From assembly GCA_041907145.1 (NCBI GenBank), contig JAYRHW010000182.1, positions 1 through 5,327 on the forward strand: a DNA stretch of 5,327 nt, read 5' to 3'. Shown one piece after another: positions 1 to 5,327 of the stretch. Numbering within the stretch: the stretch's first letter is position 1; every line of letters starts with the position of its first letter. The DNA comes from JAFLCA01 sp041907145 (lineage in GTDB: Bacteria > Bdellovibrionota_C > UBA2361 > JAFLCA01). The notes beneath the pieces are model-generated. The model was given only the letters and a program-made list of their open reading frames with translations. It had not been told where the DNA came from and made no database searches. The translations under genes were made by a program, and so were the position numbers.

Positions 1-27
1 GAACGTCGGAGTAACTCCATTGATCGC

Positions 28-672
28 ATGTTAATCGATACGATTCGCTGCTATTACCGAGATCTTGGGATACCAGGACAAACCGAGCTAATCGAGCTCT
101 GGAACGAGCGTTGGCGCGCGGAAGGGTGGAAAACCGAGGTGCTAACGCCGATGGACGCCAAGCTGGATCCCCGATGGGATCGCATGCAGGACAAGATTGA
201 TTCTTTCCCGTGCGTGACCGGGCGAGGGTTCGAAGCGTCGAATTACGAGCGATGGCTTGCGTTCGCGCAGGTCGATGGAGTGGCGGCGGATTACGACGTA
301 TTCCCAATTAGGCCGTTCCAGCCAAGGGAGTTTGACGATTTACCGATGTGCGGTGACGGCGCTGGCGGGCCTGGGTTTGTCGTCGGTCGGAAGGAAGACT
401 TCTCGAAGATAGTCGAGGTGATTCTCGAGTACCGCGTGAGGGAAGACGACACTTGGCAAGGCCGTCCGCATCTGTGCGATATGCGGATTCTAAGGAACAC
501 GCGCCCGTATCGGATTCAGAACACCATAGCGACCTATGGGCAGGTCGGCTTTGGAGACGTTCCCCTTGCCCATTACGGAAACGCCAGTCTGGATCAGATG
601 ACAAATTTCTTCTCGAACATGACCAAGACTCAGGCCGTTAAGATCCTTCTGGATAAGCATTATCGCGTTTAG
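28..672 (+). CDS. Putative GT-A-like glycosyltransferase with DxD motif
   Basis: This 214-residue protein is probably a nucleotide-sugar-dependent glycosyltransferase, predicted cytoplasmic because no signal peptide or membrane segment is visible. The N-terminal part (about residues 3-45) has the pattern IDTI..YY, then a Trp-rich helix (LIELWNERW) and GW..EVLTPMDAK. Residues 72-94 form the core motif: NYERWLAFAQVDG, then DYDVFPI. The DYD at 88-90 matches the DxD that binds the metal and sugar-nucleotide in GT-A enzymes of the capsular-polysaccharide/mannosyltransferase-like type. A later Asp (D151) and a His (H182, in AHYGN) may be further active-site residues. The frame stays open to base 1, so the start is uncertain. 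ATG 28 is preferred because the recognisable motif pattern begins right after it, but GGAG at 8-11 is far for a Shine-Dalgarno (16 nt). It precedes a phage adhesin gene, so it may decorate a virion protein or host glycan. The acceptor and sugar cannot be read from the sequence. Confidence 0.62.
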   Translation: MLIDTIRCYYRDLGIPGQTELIELWNERWRAEGWKTEVLTPMDAKLDPRWDRMQDKIDSFPCVTGRGFEASNYERWLAFAQVDGVAADYDVFPIRPFQPREFDDLPMCGDGAGGPGFVVGRKEDFSKIVEVILEYRVREDDTWQGRPHLCDMRILRNTRPYRIQNTIATYGQVGFGDVPLAHYGNASLDQMTNFFSNMTKTQAVKILLDKHYRV

Positions 673-683
673 TATGGTCGGTT

Positions 684-690
684 GGAAAGG
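684..690 (+). promoter_or_regulatory. Ribosome binding site of the adhesin gene
   Basis: GGAAAGG lies 7 nt before ATG 698, a good Shine-Dalgarno match at standard spacing. It sits in the 25-nt gap after the glycosyltransferase stop codon and supports ATG 698 as the start. Confidence 0.75.
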
Positions 691-697
691 CTGAACT

Positions 698-1777
698 ATG
701 GCTAACCCTGTAAAGCCGGACGAAATCAAAGCAATTCTTCCAGCAGCAAATTCCGGAATATGCGGTAAGCTGCTCGCCGCCCTGGTGAAGTTCCCAACGT
801 TATTCTACCGATGGTACTCCTGGGCCTACAAATCTGACGGAACCCCAAGTGATGAATTCAAGGACAGCATTGGGGTAACTGTCGGGCAGTTGACCGCGCC
901 AACGGGCGTCACAGCTGGGGATGGGACGTTTGAGGATAAGGTTGTCGTCAACTGGAACACGGTATCAGGAGCGACATACTATGAAATCTGGCGAGCGGCT
1001 TCGAATGACTCGACGGCGGCGACGAAAATCGGTACTTCCGAAACTCCTTCCTACACCGATGAATCCGTTACAGCGGATACTACTTACTGGTTTTTCGTCA
1101 AGGCGAAGAACGCGACGGATGAGGGAGGGTTCTCCGTTGGCGATTCAGGTTTCGCAGACTCGACGGGCAGCGGCGGCACGGGTTCTAGCGGAGCTATCAC
1201 TCTTTTCTCTAACGATACCTGGACGGTTCCGTCGGGCGTCACTTCTGTCCAGGCTGAGGTTTGGGGAGCTTCTGGTGGGGGCGGTGGCAGCAACTGTAAT
1301 TGGTGCTCTGCTGGCTCGGCTTACTACAGCGGCGGCGGCGGAGGTTCGGGCGAATACCTCAAGGTTACTGATATTGCTGTTTCGACCGGGCAAGTCTTGA
1401 CCGTGGCGGGCGGCGTGGGCGGTTCCAAAGGCAACAACACCAATTCTGGCAGCGCCGGCCAGGATACCGTGCTTCGTCGGAGCGGGACGGACCTTGTCAT
1501 TGCACACGGCGGACAGGGCGGAGGGCTAGGCAATTACAGCCAAACGGGGGCAGGCGGCTCGGGCGGAACCGGCGGTACAGCGCCGGGAGGAACGATCGAC
1601 ACGCAAACCCCTGGCAACGCTGGCGCTTCTGGTACTCGGGCGTATCCTGTTCCTGGAGGTGGCACTGGCGGAGCGGCGATTGCCAGCGGTCCTGGGCCGG
1701 GAGGAAACGGAGGGAGCAATTCCAGCGGCCAGGACGGAGCGCGCGGTCAAATCAAGCTTACTTGGCCAAGTCCATGA
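698..1777 (+). CDS. Phage adhesin/tail-fibre-like protein: FN3 plus glycine-rich domain
   Basis: This 359-residue protein is probably an exposed virion protein that contacts the host. Residues 1-60 are a compact non-repetitive segment (LPAANSGICGKLL, then FYRWYSWAYKSDG and DEFKDSIG), probably the virion-anchoring part. Residues 67-153 are one fibronectin type III domain: APTGVTA.DGTFEDKVVVNW, SGATYYEIWRA, and TTYWFFVKAKN with the usual F-strand aromatics. Residues 166-355 are a glycine-rich domain of the type common in phage receptor-binding proteins. It starts with TWTVPSGVTSVQAEVWGASGGGGG, continues GEYLKVTDIAVSTGQVLTVAGGVGG, and ends GARGQIKLTW, the standard closing strand. A CNWC (200-203) sits between two glycine runs, which is unusual. 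There is no signal peptide, as expected for a virion protein assembled in the cytoplasm. The gene lies 6 nt before the putative tail hub gene, fitting a tail position. A bacterial surface protein is a less likely alternative given the context. Confidence 0.8.
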   Translation: MANPVKPDEIKAILPAANSGICGKLLAALVKFPTLFYRWYSWAYKSDGTPSDEFKDSIGVTVGQLTAPTGVTAGDGTFEDKVVVNWNTVSGATYYEIWRAASNDSTAATKIGTSETPSYTDESVTADTTYWFFVKAKNATDEGGFSVGDSGFADSTGSGGTGSSGAITLFSNDTWTVPSGVTSVQAEVWGASGGGGGSNCNWCSAGSAYYSGGGGGSGEYLKVTDIAVSTGQVLTVAGGVGGSKGNNTNSGSAGQDTVLRRSGTDLVIAHGGQGGGLGNYSQTGAGGSGGTGGTAPGGTIDTQTPGNAGASGTRAYPVPGGGTGGAAIASGPGPGGNGGSNSSGQDGARGQIKLTWPSP

Positions 1778-1780
1778 GGT
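1776..1780 (+). promoter_or_regulatory. Ribosome binding site of the tail hub gene, overlapping the upstream stop
   Basis: GAGGT overlaps the TGA stop (1775-1777) of the adhesin gene and lies only 3 nt before ATG 1784. The spacing is short, so initiation may rely partly on ribosomes finishing the upstream gene. No better start with a Shine-Dalgarno sequence is seen nearby. Confidence 0.5.
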
Positions 1781-1783
1781 AGT

Positions 1784-3925
1784 ATGCCAGCACCATCTGA
1801 TTACACGACGATTGACATCAAGCCGTTGAGCGGGACGATGGACACCCGATCGCTTCCAGATGCGGTTGGAGTGGGTACGTGGCGCTATCGTCAGAACGTC
1901 ATGGTGGTCGATCAAGGGAAGTCGTGCCGTCGTCCAGGCTGGCAGAAGTATCGAGGCGAGCGAGAGGTCTACAACAACGAGGACCTACATGACCAACTCA
2001 CGCAGTTCCAGTTCTATTACGAAGATCGAGACACACCGTACAGCCCGCAGTCGGATATCACCGTCTATCCTCCAGGGAACGACGCTAACGGGCAGCCTTA
2101 CTGCAAAGGAACGCGAAAGGTCCGATCTACCGGGCGCCAGCCAGTTACTTTCCTATTCGACTCAACGAGCACTACGGGCGTGCGAAAGCTCCTGAGTGGC
2201 ACTCAGAACAGGCTATACGAGCTCGATGAAGCGAAAGGGAATTGGCAAATCATCGCCGATGCCTACGGAGGGCAAGCGTCCGACGGCTTGCACCGACGAT
2301 GGTACGCGGCTCAGGTTAAAGACGTGATAGTGTTCACCAACAACTATGATCCACCAGTCGCCAGGGTATTGGACTCTCCGATCCAAGGCTGCGCGATGCA
2401 GGGCGTCCAGACGATTGAATCACTCGACGGAATAGGCTTAGCCAAGGCGTCTGTAATCTGCTCCTGGAAAGACACGATCTTTCTGGCGGACGTCGAGATG
2501 GACGGAGACCGGATTGAATCGCGTGTTGTGTGGTCGCGTTACCGTCTGCCGCTGGATTTTACCCCTGGCACGATTGGCAGTAATGGCACAGCTGGAAAAG
2601 CGGACCTTACTGGCGGGCGCATTTTGGCAATGGTTCCGCTCGGCGATGTGCTCGTGATCTACACGACGCACAGCATTTGGCATTGCGAGTTTGTCGGCGG
2701 AGATCAGGTGTTTACGTTTACCGAGCGCTACGCTGAGCCAGAGAACGGCGAGGCGTGCTTGGCTTATCGCAACACGATCATCTCGACCGGCAAGGAGCAT
2801 CTCTATTGCGGGCGGGACGGCGTCTATACCTACAGCCTGTTTCTTCCTCGTCCGGACCGACTTGAATGGATGCACAAGGCAACGAGTCAGATATTTTCGA
2901 CGATCGACGAGACCGCGTGTGATAGGCACGTCGGATGGTTCTATCCAGCAACGAAAGAGTATTGGATCAGCTGGGTCGAGAAAGGGAACGATCTGCCCGC
3001 GCGCACGCTCGTGCTAAATACGATGTATGAGACGAGCGATTTCGTAGACCATGGATTCGCAGCCTTCTGCAACCACGCTCCAGACGATCGAGGAACGCTC
3101 CTCGATTTCCTCATCTCGCGAGGATTATGCACCGCAGCAGAGCTTGAGGAGAACTCCGACACGATCACAACAGACGTCAAGGAAGGCGGATTCTGCGACG
3201 ATTCCAACGCATCCGAGAATCCTGCGGATCTTCCAGACAGGAATCTCCCTATCTATACGAGCTCACCGCTGGACGTGGATGGAAAAGATGTCGAGGACTA
3301 CACAAAGCTTTCACCGGACGCAAACTCACTTTGTTCATTGCTTGGAGATTTGACAATCGAAGATCTATGCCAGGAATGCGCCAAGTCTGGGCTGATGGTC
3401 ATGGCGTCTGCGGTGGATTACTCGCTCAAACAGTATTCCGCAGACAGCGGCATTTATTACCGTGAGATGGTATCAGATATTTCTGCATGCGGAGCGTGGG
3501 AGCGCGGCGGATACGATTCTATCATGCGGACCGGAGCGCAGGATTACGGTTATCCTGGAGAGAACAAGGACAGTAGGGCGATCGAGCTCGAATACGAACC
3601 GGGCGGACTTCAAATCGTTCCGTCAGCACTGCAAATGCGGATCGGGTATTCAGCTCAAGCTATCGACTCGAACATTGACGGCAACGGGCATTGCGCGTTG
3701 GTATGGCGAAACCTGAAACCGAAGACAATCGAGTGTCTCAGCGTCCGATCAGGATCAGAGCACGCCAAAGCTGGCACCCGTCCGGCAAAGACGATGAAGT
3801 GGGATTTCTTTTTTACTGGCCGGTTCTTCTACTATGAATTGAAGGTGTCAGGGATCAATGGCGCAGTGTGTTTTTCACGACTCAGCGGCGACATTAAACA
3901 GTCCAAACGAAGTGTTACCTCATGA
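1784..3925 (+). CDS. Putative phage tail nozzle/hub or DNA-stabilisation protein (beta-propeller type)
   Basis: This 713-residue protein resembles podovirus-type tail hub/nozzle and packaged-DNA stabilisation proteins (P22 gp10 / T7 gp12-like), which close the portal channel and form the tail tube. The match is by motif order, not exact homology. The N-terminus has a TR.LPD...W...NV..DQG...RRPGW pattern (21-53). Then come blade-like strands: RKLLSGTQNRLYELD (134-148), WYAAQVKDVIVFTNNYDPP (173-191), SWKDTIFLADV (227-237), RVVWSRYRLPLDFTP (247-261), a GGRILAMVPLGDVLVIYTTHSIW segment (277-299), then GRDGVYTY (343-350) and VGWFYPATKEYWISWV (383-398). Residues 432-535 look like an acidic insert (24 D/E against 7 K/R) with five Cys. 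The propeller pattern resumes at VMASAVDYSLKQY (539-551) and ends with TGRFFYYELKVSG and CFSRLSGD. Eighteen cysteines is high for a virion protein. Its stop overlaps the next start (ATGA), suggesting translational coupling. Confidence 0.68.
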   Translation: MPAPSDYTTIDIKPLSGTMDTRSLPDAVGVGTWRYRQNVMVVDQGKSCRRPGWQKYRGEREVYNNEDLHDQLTQFQFYYEDRDTPYSPQSDITVYPPGNDANGQPYCKGTRKVRSTGRQPVTFLFDSTSTTGVRKLLSGTQNRLYELDEAKGNWQIIADAYGGQASDGLHRRWYAAQVKDVIVFTNNYDPPVARVLDSPIQGCAMQGVQTIESLDGIGLAKASVICSWKDTIFLADVEMDGDRIESRVVWSRYRLPLDFTPGTIGSNGTAGKADLTGGRILAMVPLGDVLVIYTTHSIWHCEFVGGDQVFTFTERYAEPENGEACLAYRNTIISTGKEHLYCGRDGVYTYSLFLPRPDRLEWMHKATSQIFSTIDETACDRHVGWFYPATKEYWISWVEKGNDLPARTLVLNTMYETSDFVDHGFAAFCNHAPDDRGTLLDFLISRGLCTAAELEENSDTITTDVKEGGFCDDSNASENPADLPDRNLPIYTSSPLDVDGKDVEDYTKLSPDANSLCSLLGDLTIEDLCQECAKSGLMVMASAVDYSLKQYSADSGIYYREMVSDISACGAWERGGYDSIMRTGAQDYGYPGENKDSRAIELEYEPGGLQIVPSALQMRIGYSAQAIDSNIDGNGHCALVWRNLKPKTIECLSVRSGSEHAKAGTRPAKTMKWDFFFTGRFFYYELKVSGINGAVCFSRLSGDIKQSKRSVTS

Positions 3926-4125
3926 TCTGCGAGAAATGCGGTATCGATCTGAACGAGCGCACACGGACGCTCACTCCGCGAACACATCCAGGTTTAGAGA
4001 CCAAATACACCAGACCGCTCTCCGGTCCAGTTCTTGAAACGGTAGGAATCTGTCCTCGATGTCAGGTTCGAGTTTGCAGAGCGACCGACAAGAACGGGCC
4101 GCTTGAGCTCAAAGACAATGGCTGA
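3922..4125 (+). CDS. Small zinc-ribbon-like protein
   Basis: This 67-residue protein carries two CxxC knuckles: C3-E-K-C6 at the extreme N-terminus and C44-P-R-C47. They are separated by about 37 residues, the usual layout of a four-cysteine zinc ribbon; C52 is an extra cysteine. The middle is rich in Thr, Arg and Pro and has no other recognisable motif. The start ATG overlaps the stop of the tail hub gene (ATGA, 3922-3925). No strong Shine-Dalgarno precedes it, so translation is probably coupled to the upstream gene. Its end overlaps the following small gene by 8 nt. Zinc binding is a family-level inference. Its role (assembly factor, minor virion protein or regulator) is unknown. Confidence 0.72.
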   Translation: MICEKCGIDLNERTRTLTPRTHPGLETKYTRPLSGPVLETVGICPRCQVRVCRATDKNGPLELKDNG

Positions 4126-4306
4126 TTCCGACCTCTCCCATATCAAGCCGAGCGCCAGGAAGGCTACCCCTCTCCCGTTTCCCCCTGCCATGTCTACCTA
4201 CGTCAAAGGAAAGATTGTTACTCGCGCAGAGCTAGCGGCTTATGATGCTGCTGTGCGCGCTTGGTGGACGCAGGTCCAGACAGCGCAATCCCTAAACACC
4301 TCGTAG
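4118..4306 (+). CDS. Small hypothetical protein, proline-rich N-terminus
   Basis: I do not recognise this 62-residue protein. The N-terminal part is polar and then proline-rich (ATPLPFPPAM). It is followed by a short YVKGKIV strand and a probable helix, TRAELAAYDAAVRAWWTQVQTAQS, with a Trp pair. There is no signal peptide, membrane segment or cysteine. ATG 4118 is preferred over an upstream in-frame TTG at 4103 (67 residues), because a weak GAG (4105-4107) lies 10 nt before the ATG. It is also preferred over ATG 4190, which is preceded only by pyrimidines. The gene overlaps the zinc-ribbon gene by 8 nt in a different frame, consistent with coupled translation in the same tail operon. The short, intact, co-oriented frame in a compact operon is the main evidence that it is real. 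Confidence 0.6.
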   Translation: MADSDLSHIKPSARKATPLPFPPAMSTYVKGKIVTRAELAAYDAAVRAWWTQVQTAQSLNTS

Positions 4307-4319
4307 TTTTGGTTATTGC

Positions 4320-4381
4320 GTCGGTAGGTGCTAAGTCGTAAGGTCACGTTAGCGTTAACGTAACCGGCCATGCCTACCGAT
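4320..4381 (+). promoter_or_regulatory. Nested inverted-repeat leader around the start of the last gene
   Basis: The outer arms TCGGTAGG (4321-4328) and CCTACCGA (4373-4380) are perfect reverse complements. Wobble pairs could extend the stem at both ends (4320/4381, 4329/4372, 4330/4371), which includes the U and G of the start codon. Inside lies a smaller hairpin, ACGTTA (4346-4351), GCGT loop, TAACGT (4356-4361), extendable past a C/A mismatch by GGT/ACC (4342-4344/4363-4365). TAAGG (4339-4343) is a good Shine-Dalgarno core but lies 26 nt from ATG 4370; folding the 16-nt hairpin would shorten the effective gap to about 10 nt. No run of T follows the hairpin, so a terminator is unlikely. A regulatory role is inferred from sequence alone. 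Confidence 0.4.
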
Positions 4382-5327
4382 ATTCACTATCCAGGGTCGA
4401 GTGGCTACGTCACTGGCGACTTGTTTCCTTCGACCTACGGTATCTCTTGGGATCCCGTCACTCGCCAAGTGCGATCCAACGATCCTCGCATCTCCGGGTA
4501 TGATGCGTACGGACGGCTCAAGACGATGGTCTTTCCGTCTGCCGCAGCATCCCCGGGCGGAGTGAACCCTTACGCATCTCTCTTCGGAGGGTATTCGCAG
4601 GTACCAATGCCAGGCACGGGCGGCGACAAGGTTGCACAATTATCGGGCGGAACGGGATACAATCCTACGGCTGCTCCCGGCGCTGGCTATAATCCGTTTT
4701 TCACGGTTTCAAACACCAAAAGCCCTGAGTTTGCGGCGCTTATAAACAAATTGCTCGGTCAATACACCGACGTTGCCGGTCTCAACCCAACCAAAATGGT
4801 TACTGAGGCTTCCGCGGCGGCGGACCCGGCATACACGAGGTTTTTGAACGAGGAGACCGGGGCGATTGGGAATTGGTATAACGGCGACATCCAAAGACAA
4901 CTTGAGGGACTTCGGGCTGAACGCGCGAAAGCCTACTCGACGGCGACCGATCGCGGCCTTGATTCGCTCTCCCGAGTACTCGCGCTCAATCAGATGGGCC
5001 AAGGCGGGCAAGGGAACATCGGAAGCAGCTCTTACATCGAGAAGATGGCTCTGGACGCCGCGGCCAACCTCGCCGCCCAGGCTGGGCTCGACAACGCCAC
5101 TCAAGGGCGGACGGACCTGATGACGTTGTTACAGGGCCAGCAATCCAACCTTGGCGCTCGGGCTGGTCTGCAGACCCAGGACATCAACCGCAAGCTTCTT
5201 CCGTCGCAGGTCGGGGCAAGCTGGTTTGCCCAAATGGTTGCGCCACTGATGCAGCTCCAACAGATGCAGCTCGGCAACACGTTCTACGGGCTCGGCGGCG
5301 GGACGCAGGATCAGAGTATGCCAGCGA
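4370..5327 (+). CDS. Putative phage internal virion/ejection-type protein, 3' end outside window
   Basis: This frame runs open from ATG 4370 to the window edge (319 codons plus one base), so the gene is partial at its 3' end. An in-frame TAA at 4361-4363 excludes an upstream start. Residues 1-112 are low in helix and rich in Gly, Pro, Tyr and Ser (HYPGSSGYVTGD, then TGYNP at 95-99 and AGYNP at 105-109, a short repeat). Residues 116-300 are mostly helical and rich in Ala, Gln and Leu: FAALINKLLGQYTD, DIQRQLEGLRAERAKAYS, YIEKMALDAAANLAAQAGLD, LMTLLQGQQSNLGARAGLQTQ, and a Met/Gln helix APLMQLQQMQLG. A glycine-rich hinge, MGQGGQGNIGSSS, lies at 209-221. There is no signal peptide. This composition and position after a tail hub gene fit phage internal core or DNA-ejection proteins. 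A tail-tip or tape-measure-like protein is possible too. Frames on the opposite strand here are shadows. Confidence 0.7.
   Translation, partial: MPTDIHYPGSSGYVTGDLFPSTYGISWDPVTRQVRSNDPRISGYDAYGRLKTMVFPSAAASPGGVNPYASLFGGYSQVPMPGTGGDKVAQLSGGTGYNPTAAPGAGYNPFFTVSNTKSPEFAALINKLLGQYTDVAGLNPTKMVTEASAAADPAYTRFLNEETGAIGNWYNGDIQRQLEGLRAERAKAYSTATDRGLDSLSRVLALNQMGQGGQGNIGSSSYIEKMALDAAANLAAQAGLDNATQGRTDLMTLLQGQQSNLGARAGLQTQDINRKLLPSQVGASWFAQMVAPLMQLQQMQLGNTFYGLGGGTQDQSMPA

Noticed and set aside
921..1400. 159-residue + strand frame inside the adhesin gene
   Set aside because: It is Arg- and Ser-rich with no domain, while the overlapping frame gives clear FN3 and glycine-rich domains.
1534..1719. Proline-rich minus-strand frame (PPVPPP-like)
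   Set aside because: It is the antisense reading of the glycine codons (GGN read as CCN) in the adhesin.
2438..2929. 163-residue open frame on the minus strand
   Set aside because: It lies fully inside the tail hub gene, is rich in Arg and Ala without any recognisable domain, and has no operon context. It is a shadow of the + strand gene.
4342..4365. Hairpin as an intrinsic terminator
   Set aside because: The stem is short, AT-containing and not followed by a T run. The TTTT at 4307-4310 precedes it and has no hairpin of its own.
4307..4369. Promoter for the last gene
   Set aside because: A TTGCGT (4316-4321) with TAAGGT (4339-4344) 17 nt later is a poor -35/-10 pair, and the -10 lacks the conserved final T context. 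Transcription from upstream is simpler.
4355..5104. Two minus-strand frames (4355-4639 and 4709-5104)
   Set aside because: Both oppose the open + strand frame from 4370, whose protein has coherent helical, phage-like composition. The minus-strand products are Arg/Val-rich without motifs.

Overview
The window looks like a stretch of the virion-structure (tail) module of a tailed bacteriophage or prophage. It holds six genes, all on the + strand and tightly packed. Gaps are short or negative (25 nt, 6 nt, a 4-nt ATGA overlap, an 8-nt overlap), apart from one 63-nt gap. Shine-Dalgarno sequences and overlapping stop/start codons point to a bacterial host, but nothing identifies the host lineage. 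I see no tRNA, rRNA, transposase, integrase, CRISPR array or convincing promoter.

Layout: (1) 28-672, a small putative GT-A-like glycosyltransferase with a DYD motif; it may begin just upstream of the window. (2) 698-1777, a modular adhesin or tail-fibre-like protein: an N-terminal segment that probably anchors it to the virion, one fibronectin type III domain, then a glycine-rich phage receptor-binding-type domain. (3) 1784-3925, a 713-residue protein whose motif order resembles podovirus-type tail nozzle/hub or DNA-stabilisation proteins with a beta-propeller (P22 gp10 / T7 gp12-like), carrying an acidic cysteine-containing insert. (4) 3922-4125, a 67-residue protein with two CxxC pairs (zinc-ribbon-like). 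(5) 4118-4306, a 62-residue protein of unknown function. (6) 4370 to the window edge, an unfinished gene of at least 319 residues: a Gly/Pro-rich N-terminus followed by an Ala/Gln-rich helical region, as seen in phage internal virion or DNA-ejection proteins.

Read together, genes 2, 3 and 6 plausibly build the host-contacting end of the virion: adhesin, tail channel and ejected or core protein. The glycosyltransferase beside the adhesin could modify a virion protein or a host surface glycan; that is inference. The most unusual non-coding feature is the leader of gene 6. It lacks a normally spaced Shine-Dalgarno sequence and instead has a nested inverted-repeat structure that may either bring a distant TAAGG next to the ATG or bury the ATG in a competing stem.
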